DNA of 64,000 nt. Origin: CAZKWG01 sp964615375 (GTDB lineage: Bacteria > Myxococcota_A > UBA796 > CAZKWG01). This document shows positions 39,256-47,222 of this stretch, piece after piece. The notes below the pieces were generated by a model that worked only from the letters and a program-made list of their open reading frames with translations, was not told the DNA's origin and ran no database searches. Made by a program: the position numbers and the translations under genes. The DNA is taken from NCBI GenBank assembly GCA_964615375.1, contig CAZTOW010000052.1, forward strand, positions 1 through 64,000, read 5' to 3'. Within the stretch, counting starts at the first letter, position 1, and each line of letters begins with the position of its first letter.

Positions 39256-41018
39256 GAGGCCTCCGCGACGGCGCCGGCGTCCTCACGCTGGAGCTCCCAG
39301 GCGTCGCGGTAGGGGCCCTCCCGCGCGATGAGATCGGCGTGGCGACCCCGGTCCACGATCCGGCCCTGGTCGAAGACCAGGATGAGATCGGCGTGGCGCA
39401 GGGCGGAGAGGCGGTGGCTGGCGATGAGCGTGGTGGGCGGGTGCTCGCGCCGCGAGACCCCGCGCAGGGCGTCCACCAGGGTGGCCTCGGTCTCGTGATC
39501 GACCGCGCTCAGCACGTCGTCCAGCAGCACGACGTCCGGCCGGCGGTAGAGGGCGCGGGCCAGGGCCACCCGCTGCCGCTGCCCGCCGGAGAGCAGGATG
39601 CCGCGCTCGCCCACCACGGTCTCCAGGCCCCGGGGCAGGGCCGCCAGATCGGGCCGCAGCGCCGCCAGGGCCACGGCCTCGTCCACGCGCGCCGGGTCGG
39701 GGCTCGCGTCCAGGCTGACGTTCGCGGCGATGTTGTCGGAGAACAGGAAGGGGCGCTGCGGCACCATGGCCAGGCGCTCGCGCCAGGCGTCCAGGTCCAG
39801 CGACCGCAGATCGTGGCCGTCCACGAAGACCGTGCCCGCGGGCGGGTTGTAGAGGCGGGCCAGCACCTTGAGCAGGGTGCTGCGCCCCGAGCCCGTGCGC
39901 CCGAACAGGCCCACGGTCGCCCCCGCGGGGATCTCCACCGTCAGCTCGCGCAGCACGGCGCGATCCGGGGCGTCGGGGAAGGCGAAGTCCAGGTGCTCCA
40001 GCCGGATGGCGGGGCCGCGACCGACGGGCAGGCGCAGGCCGCCCTCCCCCTCGGGGCGATCGACGGGCGCGTCCAGGAGCTCGAAGATGCGCTCCAGCGA
40101 GGCCTTCCCGCGCTGCACCACGCTCAGCAGCCAGCCGAGCCCGCGCAGCGGCGGGACCAGGGTGCCCAGCAGGGCGGTCATGGCAGCTAACTGACCGACG
40201 GTCAGCTCTCCGCTCCCGGTGCGCGGCCCGCCCACCCAGAGGATGGCGAAGACGCCGAGCCCGCCGGCCAGCCCCAGCAGGGGCAGGAAGATGGAGCGCA
40301 CCGCCGCCAGCTTCATGCCCGTGGAGAACCACTGGCGGTTCTTCTCGGCGAAGCGGGCCTGGAGGGCGGACTCCGCCACGAAGCTCTGGATGGTGGCGAT
40401 GCCCTGGAAGCTGGACAGGACGTGATCGCTCAGGACGCCCAGCTCCTGCTGGTTCTGCCGCTGGAGCGAGAACATGCGGCCGATGCCGATCTGCACGACC
40501 GCGAGCCCGAGCACCACGGGCGCGAGCGCGGCGACGGTCAGCACCCAGGAGATCTGCACCATCTTCCAGCCGGACAGGCCCACGGCGAACACGGTGTTGA
40601 CCACCTGCAGCGATCCGAAACCGATCAGCGCGCGGGCGATGGTGATGTCGTTGGACGCGCGGCTGACGATGTCGCCGGTCTTCTGGCCGGCGTAGAAGCT
40701 CGGCTGGAGCCGCAGCAGGCGCTGGAAGAGGTCGCGCCGGATCTGGTACTCGATGTCGCGGCCCGGGTTGAAGAAGAGCACGCGGGACAGGGCGCGGACG
40801 ACGATGATGGCGACGCCCATGGCGGCGATGGCCAGCGCGTGGGGGCCGATCGCGTCGCCCTGGTTGAGCGTGTCCACGGACTCGCCGATCTCCACCGGGA
40901 TCGCCACGGTCAGGGCGTTGGTGGCCAGCAGGCAGACGGTCCCGAGGAGGTAGCTCCAGCGGTGCGGCCAGGCGTAGTCCGCGAGGACGCGGCCCAGGAC
41001 CCCGCGCGGCGCGCTCAA
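39252..41018 (-). CDS. ABC exporter half-transporter (degenerate NBD)
   Basis: 588 residues from TTG 41018, which overlaps the upstream stop (TTGA). It has a six-helix exporter domain followed by an ATPase domain. Walker A reads GRTGSGRST: the nucleotide-binding Lys is Arg (codon CGC). Walker B reads VVLLDDVLSAVD: the catalytic Glu is Asp. The signature LLSGGQRQR is intact. This is the pattern of the degenerate-site subunit of a heterodimeric ABC exporter: its intact signature completes the partner's active site, while its own Walker motifs face the partner's altered signature. It is the middle gene of a three-gene coupled operon. Confidence 0.92.
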   Translation of the reverse strand: MSAPRGVLGRVLADYAWPHRWSYLLGTVCLLATNALTVAIPVEIGESVDTLNQGDAIGPHALAIAAMGVAIIVVRALSRVLFFNPGRDIEYQIRRDLFQRLLRLQPSFYAGQKTGDIVSRASNDITIARALIGFGSLQVVNTVFAVGLSGWKMVQISWVLTVAALAPVVLGLAVVQIGIGRMFSLQRQNQQELGVLSDHVLSSFQGIATIQSFVAESALQARFAEKNRQWFSTGMKLAAVRSIFLPLLGLAGGLGVFAILWVGGPRTGSGELTVGQLAAMTALLGTLVPPLRGLGWLLSVVQRGKASLERIFELLDAPVDRPEGEGGLRLPVGRGPAIRLEHLDFAFPDAPDRAVLRELTVEIPAGATVGLFGRTGSGRSTLLKVLARLYNPPAGTVFVDGHDLRSLDLDAWRERLAMVPQRPFLFSDNIAANVSLDASPDPARVDEAVALAALRPDLAALPRGLETVVGERGILLSGGQRQRVALARALYRRPDVVLLDDVLSAVDHETEATLVDALRGVSRREHPPTTLIASHRLSALRHADLILVFDQGRIVDRGRHADLIAREGPYRDAWELQREDAGAVAEAS

Positions 41019-41689
41019 GACCGCACCTGCAGGAGCAGCAGGCGGTGGGCGGGGTCCACCAGGACCCGGCCCGCCAGCAGGTCGCGGCCGAGGCGGACGA
41101 GGGGGCTCTCTCCGTCCCAGGGGGCGATGGGGAGCGCGGCGTCCAGGGTCAGCGGCCCCAGCCCCAGCCGGAGCACGACCAGCAGCACGCCCCCCTCCTC
41201 CCGAACGGGCACGTCGAAGCGGTGGCCGAGGAGGTCGATCTGCGCGCGATCACCCTCCCGAGAGAGGAGCTTCCCGTAGAGGCGCGAGAGCGCGGCGCCC
41301 GTGTCGCAGCTCGCCTTGACGGTGTACTCCTGCTCGATGAGCAGCACCGACTCCTCGTAGCCTACGCGAAGCGTGGGGCCCTCGGGCTCCTCGTCCAGCG
41401 CGCCCCAGCCCTCCTCCTCGGTGACCGAGGGCAACAGCTCGTCCACGAGCGGCGTGGCGCTGCCCTCGTCCTCGGACTCCTCGGCGAGCTCGTCCGCGGC
41501 CCACCAGCGGTCGTCCTCCAGCACCTCGCCGCCGAGCAGATCCTCCTCGGCGTCCAGGTCCTCGTCCAGCGGGTCCTGCGCGTCGTCCTCGAGCTCCCAG
41601 GGCGTGGCCTCAGGCTCGGGCTCCAGAGGCTCTTCGGGCTCGTCCTCCGGCTCGGGAGGCAAGAGCTCGTCCAGGGGTCGGGTGGGCAC
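41015..41689 (-). CDS. retropepsin-like aspartic protease-family protein with acidic N-terminus
   Basis: 224 residues from GTG 41689. Residues 1-105 are a Glu/Asp/Pro-rich, probably disordered segment with three [LD]ELLP-type repeats. Residues about 108-220 contain CDTGAALSRLYGKLLSREG (D129-T-G-A) and LVRLGRDLLAGRVLVDP, the two hallmark stretches of small retropepsin-like proteins related to the RimK-associated PF05618 group. The Asp would be catalytic in a homodimer. No signal peptide or membrane helix is present. It is the first gene of an operon with the two ABC exporter genes (TTGA overlap), so a role in trimming or sensing an exported peptide is possible but unproven. Confidence 0.6.
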   Translation of the reverse strand: MPTRPLDELLPPEPEDEPEEPLEPEPEATPWELEDDAQDPLDEDLDAEEDLLGGEVLEDDRWWAADELAEESEDEGSATPLVDELLPSVTEEEGWGALDEEPEGPTLRVGYEESVLLIEQEYTVKASCDTGAALSRLYGKLLSREGDRAQIDLLGHRFDVPVREEGGVLLVVLRLGLGPLTLDAALPIAPWDGESPLVRLGRDLLAGRVLVDPAHRLLLLQVRS

Positions 41690-41801
41690 GGGGGGGCTCC
41701 TGTGCGCCTGCTTAACTGCTGGATGCGGACGCGGCCCCCACGCGCGAAGAGCTCGCGCGCGCGCCGGAGGCGGTTAAGGGCCCTGGACAGGGAGAGCCGC
41801 C

Positions 41802-42674
41802 GTGACCGTGTCGCGCCGAGCGCTGGCCAGGGCCGCCGATCGCCGACTCGCGACGGCGATCCGAAAGCTCCGCGCGCGCAAGGGCCCGGCGGTGCGCGAG
41901 GAGCCGATCAAGCTGCGCTCCACCGCCGGTTATCAGCTGGACGCGCACCTGCACCGACCCGCGGACGCCACCGGCAGGCTCCCCGCGGTGGTGTTGTGCC
42001 CGGGGATCGACCACCCCGGCACCATCTTCGACACGCTGGGCTACCCGGTCTCGGCGGACGAGGTCGCGCGCCTCGGCTGCCTCACCCTGCACTTCGACCC
42101 GGCCGGGCGCGGGGAGAGCTGGGGCGAGGAGGACATGGGCGGGCCCGAGCACCAGGACGACGTGGCGACGGCGCTGCGCTGGCTGGCCTCGCGCCCGGAC
42201 GTGGACCCCGACCGCGTGGGCATCGTCTCCATCTCGCTGGGCGTGGCGATGGCGGTGGGCGCGGTGGTGCGGGAGGGGGCCGAGGCGGCCTGGCTCATCG
42301 ACTGGGAGGGCCCCTGCGACCGGGAGATCATCACCTCCGGGGGGAAGATCCTGACGCCGGCCATGGGCCACGGGATGGACGACGAGACCTGGTGGCGCCC
42401 GCGGGAGGCGGTGCGGCACGTGGGCCGGCTCAGCTGCCCCTACGTGCGCCTGCAGGCGGAGGAGGACCACGCCCAGCCCGGCGAGACCCGCCACGCGATG
42501 CGCATGCTGCACGCCGCCGCCGCGGGCAGCCTCCCCTGGTTCCAGATCAACGACCACGCCCGGGGCGAGGTCCCCCCGCGCCCCACCTGGCTGCCGGACG
42601 GGAGCCTGGCGGCCCACAACGCGCTGCTGCGGAAGATCCGCACCCTGCTGCCCGAGCGGCGGCCGAGGTCCTGA
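41802..42674 (+). CDS. alpha/beta hydrolase
   Basis: 290 residues from GTG 41802 with GGGAGA upstream. After a basic N-terminus, LPAVVLCPGIDHPG is the oxyanion-loop strand and LHFDPAGRGESWG follows as in dienelactone-hydrolase-like enzymes. VGIVSISLGVAM holds the nucleophile Ser; the elbow reads S-x-S-x-G rather than G-x-S-x-G. The acid is probably in QAEEDHAQPG and the His in INDHARGE. Cytoplasmic, unknown ester substrate. It converges with queG, 3 bases apart. Confidence 0.85.
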   Translation: MTVSRRALARAADRRLATAIRKLRARKGPAVREEPIKLRSTAGYQLDAHLHRPADATGRLPAVVLCPGIDHPGTIFDTLGYPVSADEVARLGCLTLHFDPAGRGESWGEEDMGGPEHQDDVATALRWLASRPDVDPDRVGIVSISLGVAMAVGAVVREGAEAAWLIDWEGPCDREIITSGGKILTPAMGHGMDDETWWRPREAVRHVGRLSCPYVRLQAEEDHAQPGETRHAMRMLHAAAAGSLPWFQINDHARGEVPPRPTWLPDGSLAAHNALLRKIRTLLPERRPRS

Positions 42675-42677
42675 GGG

Positions 42678-43700
42678 CTACAGCCGATCCAGCGCCCAGG
42701 CCGCGTGCGAGCGCACCGCCGGGTCCGGGTGCTGGCGCGCATGCTCCAGGGCCGGGCGGGCGGCCGGGTCGCCCAGGTTGCCCAGGACCACCGCCGCGTT
42801 CCGCTTGAGGCGGGCGGGGCAGGCGCGCCGGATGGGCGTGCCGACGAAGCGCTCCAGCAGGGCCTCGTCGGCGCTGAGCAGCAGCTCGGGGAGATCGAGC
42901 CAGGCGTGGCGGGGGCGCGGGGCGAGCTCGGCCTCGGGCGAGGTGGGCGGGGCGTGGTTGTGGGGGCAGACCTCCTGGCAGTCGTCGCAGCCGAAGACCC
43001 AGCGGCCCAGGCCTGGGCGGAGATCCTCGGGGATCTCGCCGTCGTGCTCGATGGTGAGGTAGGAGACGCAGCGGCGCGCGTCCAGCTGGCCCGGCGCCGT
43101 GAACGCGGCGGTGGGGCAGGCGTCCAGGCAGCGCCGGCAGCGCCCGCAGAAGTCGCCCAGCGGCGCGTCGGAGATCAACTCCTGGTTGGTGAGCATCACC
43201 GCCAGGAAGAAATAGGACCCGTGGCTGGGGACGATGACGCAGGCGTTCTTGCCCAGGTAGCCGAGGCCCGCGCGCTCGGCCCAGGCCCGCTCGACCAGGG
43301 GCCGGCTGTCCACCCCGGCGTAAGCCAGGAAGCCGGGGATCCGCTCACCGAGTCGGGCGCTCAGCCGGCGCAGGCGCTTGCCCAGCAGGTTGTGGTAGTC
43401 GCGCCCCCAGGCGTAGCTGGCCACCCGCCCCGTGAGCCCGCCCGGGTCGGGGGGGCGGGGCCAGCGGTAGTCCACCCCCAGCACGACCGCGCTCCGGGCC
43501 TCGGGCAGCAGCAGGCGAGGGTCGGCCCGCGGCGGGCGGCTACGGACCATCCAGGCCATGGATCCGTGCCGGCCCTCCGCCAGGAAGCGATCGTAGGCCT
43601 CGATGCCCGGGGCGCCCTCGGCCGAGGCGAAGCGCACATGGCCGAAGCCGAGCTCCGACGCGCACTCCCGGATGATGGCCCCCGTCCGCTCCGGTCCCAT
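42678..43700 (-). CDS. queG: epoxyqueuosine reductase
   Basis: 340 residues from ATG 43700. It catalyses the last step of queuosine tRNA modification, reducing epoxyqueuosine with a cobalamin cofactor and two [4Fe-4S] clusters. The clusters are bound by CGRCRRCLDACP plus CxxC in GCDDCQEVCP. GRDYHNLLGKRL and AERAGLGYLGKNA are typical QueG motifs. The C-terminal 50 residues (RNAAVVLGNLGDPAARPALEHA) form the HEAT-like repeat found in longer QueG forms. It is divergent from trxB across a 67-base region with a palindromic -10 element. Confidence 0.95.
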   Translation of the reverse strand: MGPERTGAIIRECASELGFGHVRFASAEGAPGIEAYDRFLAEGRHGSMAWMVRSRPPRADPRLLLPEARSAVVLGVDYRWPRPPDPGGLTGRVASYAWGRDYHNLLGKRLRRLSARLGERIPGFLAYAGVDSRPLVERAWAERAGLGYLGKNACVIVPSHGSYFFLAVMLTNQELISDAPLGDFCGRCRRCLDACPTAAFTAPGQLDARRCVSYLTIEHDGEIPEDLRPGLGRWVFGCDDCQEVCPHNHAPPTSPEAELAPRPRHAWLDLPELLLSADEALLERFVGTPIRRACPARLKRNAAVVLGNLGDPAARPALEHARQHPDPAVRSHAAWALDRL

Positions 43701-43729
43701 GTCACACTCCGCCTCCTCCGCGGCACAAG

Positions 43730-43741
43730 GGGTTATAACCC
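43730..43741. promoter_or_regulatory. palindromic bidirectional -10 / operator between queG and trxB
   Basis: Perfect 12-bp palindrome GGGTTATAACCC. It supplies a TATAAC -10-like hexamer on each strand, 28-32 bases from the two divergent start codons (43700 minus, 43768 plus). One shared AT-rich element could therefore serve both promoters, or it may be a regulator site. Confidence 0.45.
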
Positions 43742-43767
43742 TGTCCCCATCCGCCTCAGGAGCCCCC

Positions 43768-44748
43768 GTGTCCGTCGATTCTTCCTCCTCCGCTCCCCGT
43801 GGAACCCGCGAGAACCCCGAGAACGTGGTCATCTTCGGCTCGGGTCCGGCCGGGCTCACCGCCGCCCTCTACACGGCGCGGGCGAACCTCGAGCCGCTGG
43901 TCATGGACGGCCTTCAGCCGGGCGGCCAGCTCACGATCACGACCGAGGTGGAGAACTACCCGGGCTTCCCCGAGGGCATCCAGGGCCCGGAGCTGATGGA
44001 GCGCATGCGCGCCCAGGTGGAGCGCTTCGGCACGCGCTTCGAGTTCGACGAGGTGCGCGAGGTGGACCTGTCTGGCTGGCCCTTCCTGGTGAAGACCGAC
44101 CAGCGGGAGCTGTGGTCCAAGGTGCTGATCGTGGCGACGGGCGCGAGCGCGAAGTACCTCGGCCTGGAGAGCGAGACGCGCCTGCGCGGCTACGGCGTGA
44201 GCGCCTGCGCCACCTGCGACGGCTTCTTCTTCCGCGGGATGGAGATCGTCGTCATCGGCGGCGGCGACACGGCGGCGGAGGAGGCGACCTTCCTGACCCG
44301 CTTCGCCACGAAGGTCCACCTGCTGGTGCGCCGCGATGTGCTGCGGGCGAGCAAGATCATGCAGGAGCGCGTGTTCGGGAACCCGAAGATCGAGGTTCAC
44401 TGGAACACCGAGATGATCGAGGTGCTGGGCGACAAGACCGTGGAGGGGGTGCGCGTCCGGGACACGAAGACCGGCGCGGTCCAGCAGTGGGACGCGGTCA
44501 AGGGCGTGTTCCTGGCCATCGGCCACCAGCCGAACACCGGCCCCTTCCAGCCCTGGCTGGACCACGACGAGACCGGCTACCTCATCCCCACCCCGGCGGG
44601 CACGCCGCGCACGAAGATCCCCGGGGTCTACGTGGCGGGCGACGCCGCGGACCACGTCTACCGCCAGGCGATCACGGCGGCGGGGACGGGCTGCATGGCG
44701 GCGATCGAGGCGGAGCGCTGGCTGGAGGCGAAGGCCCACGAGGGCTGA
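43768..44748 (+). CDS. trxB: thioredoxin reductase
   Basis: 326 residues from GTG 43768 (AGGAG five bases upstream). The FAD-binding motif VVIFGSGPAGLTAALYTARA, the redox-active ACATCDG disulfide, the NADPH-binding VVIGGGDTAAEEATFL and the C-terminal FAD contact GVYVAGDAADHVYRQAITAAGTG are all in the family's standard order. It reduces thioredoxin with NADPH. An ORF extension upstream to 43603 runs antisense to queG and is not coding. The gene converges with the beta-lactamase-family gene (6-base gap). Confidence 0.96.
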   Translation: MSVDSSSSAPRGTRENPENVVIFGSGPAGLTAALYTARANLEPLVMDGLQPGGQLTITTEVENYPGFPEGIQGPELMERMRAQVERFGTRFEFDEVREVDLSGWPFLVKTDQRELWSKVLIVATGASAKYLGLESETRLRGYGVSACATCDGFFFRGMEIVVIGGGDTAAEEATFLTRFATKVHLLVRRDVLRASKIMQERVFGNPKIEVHWNTEMIEVLGDKTVEGVRVRDTKTGAVQQWDAVKGVFLAIGHQPNTGPFQPWLDHDETGYLIPTPAGTPRTKIPGVYVAGDAADHVYRQAITAAGTGCMAAIEAERWLEAKAHEG

Positions 44749-44754
44749 GCGGCC

Positions 44755-45810
44755 TCAGCCCTCGCGCAGGCGGGCGAGCAGCGACTGGTTGAGCTCGCCC
44801 GCGCAGAAGTCCTGGTTCCCGAGCACGACGACGTGGAGCTGCTGCTCGGGAAGGGTCCAGACGCGGGCGCAGGCCCCGGGCTCCTCGCCCGTGTGGCCGT
44901 AGCGCAGCACGCGCCCGTCCTCGTGGACCAGGGCGTAGACGCCGTAGCCATAGAACCAGCGGGCGCCGTCCCGCGGCGCGTCGTCGGGGTCCACGACCCG
45001 CGGGGTGAGCATGGTCCGGGTCCACTCCGGGTGGAGGAGCCGACCCTCGGCCAGCGCGCGCAGGAAGCGGGCGAGATCCGCTGCGGTGGCGTAGACCCCG
45101 CCGTCGGCCATCGGGGCGGGGGTCAGCTCGTAGACGTTGCGGCGCCAGCCGCCGTCGGGCCGCGAGAGATAGCCCTCGGCCACGCGGGGCTCCACGTCGT
45201 CCACGGCGAAGAAGCCGCTCTCGCGCATGCCCGCGGGCTCCAGCACGCGCTCGCGCAGGAGCTCGGCGTAGGGCCGCCCGCTCACCCGCTCCAGCAGCAG
45301 GCCCAGCAGGATGAAGCTGGCGTTGGAGTAGGCGTGGCGCTCGCCCACGGGGGCGCGCGGCGGGCGATGGACGAAGAGGGGCAGGTAGTCCTCGTGGGCC
45401 CGCAGCAGCGTGATGGAGCATGCCCGGACCATCGCCTCCCAGCTCGCGTCCAGGCCCTCCGACTCCTCCAGGAAGTCGGCGATCCCGGCGGTCATGGTCA
45501 GCAGGTGCTGGACCTGGATCTCCGGCGCCAGCGCCGTGCCTTGGAGCCCGAGCCGCGGGAGCACCTCCTCGTCGAGCGCGAGCTGCCCGCGGGCGACGAG
45601 GTCGAGGACCAGGACGGCGGTGAACATCTTGCTGACGGAGGCGACCCGGAAGCGCGTGTCGAGCGTGTTGGGGAGCTCCCAGGAGCGGTTGGCGAGCCCG
45701 ACGGCGCGGTGGCAGAGGATCTCATCGCCGCGGGCCACCAGCGCCACGCCGGAGAAGGCGCCGCGCGCGGCGGCGGCGAGGACGATCGCGTCCAGATCCT
45801 GTGCCAGCAA
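44755..45810 (-). CDS. serine beta-lactamase-family hydrolase (class C-like)
   Basis: 351 residues. Start chosen at TTG 45810 because AGGAGG lies exactly five bases upstream; the longer frame to 45948 adds an Arg-rich non-signal leader. S58-V-S-K61 (ASVSKMF) is the catalytic SxxK, HAYSNASF the YxN motif and YGHTGEEPG the KTG-equivalent HTG. This composition fits the broad class C/esterase/D-aminopeptidase group, not necessarily antibiotic resistance. No signal peptide is visible, which argues against a periplasmic beta-lactamase. Confidence 0.88.
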   Translation of the reverse strand: MLAQDLDAIVLAAAARGAFSGVALVARGDEILCHRAVGLANRSWELPNTLDTRFRVASVSKMFTAVLVLDLVARGQLALDEEVLPRLGLQGTALAPEIQVQHLLTMTAGIADFLEESEGLDASWEAMVRACSITLLRAHEDYLPLFVHRPPRAPVGERHAYSNASFILLGLLLERVSGRPYAELLRERVLEPAGMRESGFFAVDDVEPRVAEGYLSRPDGGWRRNVYELTPAPMADGGVYATAADLARFLRALAEGRLLHPEWTRTMLTPRVVDPDDAPRDGARWFYGYGVYALVHEDGRVLRYGHTGEEPGACARVWTLPEQQLHVVVLGNQDFCAGELNQSLLARLREG

Positions 45811-45838
45811 GGGAGCCTCCTGTCCCGGCCATGTCCCA

Positions 45839-45850
45839 CGGGACGTCCCG
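45839..45850. promoter_or_regulatory. 12-bp palindrome upstream of beta-lactamase-family gene
   Basis: CGGGACGTCCCG is a perfect palindrome, overlapped by a second inverted repeat GTCCC-AC-GGGAC (45833-45844), 28 bases upstream of the TTG start. It could be an operator; in DNA this GC-rich a chance palindrome cannot be excluded. Confidence 0.3.
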
Positions 45851-45956
45851 GAGCGCGACGCGGCCCGAGGACCGGGGCGCGCGGCCAACGATCTCGAGCC
45901 TATCAGGCGGACTCTGCGCCGTCCAAGGACCCTGGGGAGCGTTGGCACGGGCCTTG

Positions 45957-46011
45957 CTCCTGGGTCTGGCGTGACCGCCGATGAGCGGCGGTCGGGACCA
46001 GACCCCAGGAG
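45957..46011 (+). promoter_or_regulatory. long hairpin sequestering the SD of the downstream lipoprotein gene
   Basis: Outer arms CTCCTGGGTCTGG (45957-45969) and CCAGACCCCAGGAG (45998-46011) pair over 13 bp with one bulged C. After a small internal loop, inner arms GACCGCCG (45973-45980) and CGGCGGTC (45986-45993) pair perfectly over 8 bp around ATGAG. The right outer arm contains AGGAG, the SD of the gene starting at 46017, so in mRNA beginning upstream the ribosome site is masked by CTCCT. Confidence 0.6.
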
Positions 46012-46016
46012 AACCC

Positions 46017-46613
46017 ATGCGCACCCTGATCTTCACGCTCTTCGCCGCCTCCCTCAGCGCCTGCACCAGCCCCGACGAGCTCGCGACGCTCGACACCGCC
46101 GCGGAGGAGGCCGAGGAGGCCGACACCGCCGCCGAGGGCGACGCGCTCCTCGGCGCCCCCGAGGGCATGGACCTCGCCGAGCTCCTGGCCCTCGCCCAGG
46201 AGGGCGCGGCGGAGGAGGAGAGCCCCGCCCCGCCGCCCAGCGCCACGGACTGTGATCTGGCGCTGAGCTACGGCTACGCCGGCACGACGGCCCTGGACCA
46301 GGCGGCCGGCTACGCCTACAGCGACTACAGGCTCGGCGGGGGCGGGACGAACTCCCAGTACGCCTACGAGAACCTCGAGAAGGGCAAGATCCAGGCCTGG
46401 TACGGCTACTGGACTCTCTCGCGCTCCAGCGACGAGGCCGGCGCCTACAGCTACTGGTACGACGCCTCCTGGTACGCCTACATCGGGTATTTCTACGCCT
46501 CCAACTCCTGCGCCGCGGGTCGCGCCTACGCCTGCAGCGCGAAGAGCAAGGCGAGCACGGCGATGAGCAAGCTCTCCAGCGCCCTCACCTACCTGGACCG
46601 CTGCATGGGCTGA
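46017..46613 (+). CDS. Tyr-rich lipoprotein, unknown function
   Basis: 198 residues from ATG 46017. Signal MRTLIFTLFAASLSAC gives a lipidated Cys at residue 16, then an acidic Ala/Glu/Asp linker (17-75). The mature domain is rich in Tyr and Ala (LSYGYAGTT, AGYAYSDY, AWYGYWTLS, SYWYDASWYAYIGYFYAS) and has four cysteines that could form two disulfides. I recognise no family. The composition recalls the Tyr-rich lipoprotein at 3109-4194. Its Shine-Dalgarno lies within a 55-base hairpin, so translation is probably regulated by mRNA structure. Confidence 0.8.
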   Translation: MRTLIFTLFAASLSACTSPDELATLDTAAEEAEEADTAAEGDALLGAPEGMDLAELLALAQEGAAEEESPAPPPSATDCDLALSYGYAGTTALDQAAGYAYSDYRLGGGGTNSQYAYENLEKGKIQAWYGYWTLSRSSDEAGAYSYWYDASWYAYIGYFYASNSCAAGRAYACSAKSKASTAMSKLSSALTYLDRCMG

Positions 46614-46639
46614 TCCAGCGCACGAGCATCGCGAGGGGC

Positions 46640-46668
46640 TTGCGCATGGTTTGTATAGTGTTTATATA
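46640..46668 (+). promoter_or_regulatory. sigma70-type promoter of the lipocalin gene
   Basis: TTGCGC at 46640-46645 and TATATA at 46663-46668 are separated by exactly 17 bases, in an AT-rich patch that stands out from the GC-rich surroundings. It lies 18 bases before the ATG at 46686, whose SD is AGGAGG. Confidence 0.6.
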
Positions 46669-46685
46669 GAGTTCAGGAGGACACC

Positions 46686-47219
46686 ATGCGCACCCTCGCC
46701 CTGCTCCCCGTCGCCCTGCTGGCCCTCGGCTGTGCTCGCCACAGCTTCCCCAGCTCCGAGATGCCGGTCGCCGACCACGTCGATCCCGACCGCTACCTCG
46801 GCACCTGGTACGAGATCGCCAGCTTCCCCATGCGCGCCCAGGCCGACTGCACGGGCACCACCGCCACCTACTCGCTGCGCGAGGACGGCGACATCGAGGT
46901 CTACAACCGCTGCTTCCTGGGCGGGCTGGACGGCGAGGTCAATGACATCACCGGCAAGGCCTGGATCGTGGACGACGAGACCAACGCGCGGCTGAAGGTC
47001 CAGTTCTTCTGGCCCTTCGCCGCGGACTACTGGATCCTGGACGTAGACGAGGACTACCAGTGGGCGCTGGTGGGTCACCCGGAGCGCGACTACCTATGGA
47101 TCCTGTCGCGGACGCCGCAGCTGGAGGACGAGATCTACAACCAGCTCCTGGACGATCTGGAGCAGGTCTATGGCTATGATCTCGCCCGGCTCACGGACAC
47201 GCTGCAGCCGGAGGGGTGA
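46686..47219 (+). CDS. blc: outer-membrane lipocalin lipoprotein
   Basis: 177 residues. Lipobox LLALGC places the lipidated Cys at residue 16. The lipocalin first conserved region DRYLGTWYEIASFPMRAQ is intact, followed by TATYSLREDGDIEVYNRC, GKAWIVDDETNARLKVQFFWPFAADYWIL and VGHPERDYLWILSRTP, all in Blc order. Blc binds lysophospholipids and fatty acids at the outer membrane and is often induced in stationary phase or envelope stress. It has its own AT-rich promoter. It converges with the kinase gene with 3 bases between. Confidence 0.93.
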   Translation: MRTLALLPVALLALGCARHSFPSSEMPVADHVDPDRYLGTWYEIASFPMRAQADCTGTTATYSLREDGDIEVYNRCFLGGLDGEVNDITGKAWIVDDETNARLKVQFFWPFAADYWILDVDEDYQWALVGHPERDYLWILSRTPQLEDEIYNQLLDDLEQVYGYDLARLTDTLQPEG

Positions 47220-47222
47220 GGC

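Noticed and set aside
44755..45810. Possible antibiotic-resistance beta-lactamase
   Set aside because: SxxK, YxN and HTG fit the broad class C esterase/peptidase group, and there is no signal peptide, so resistance cannot be claimed.
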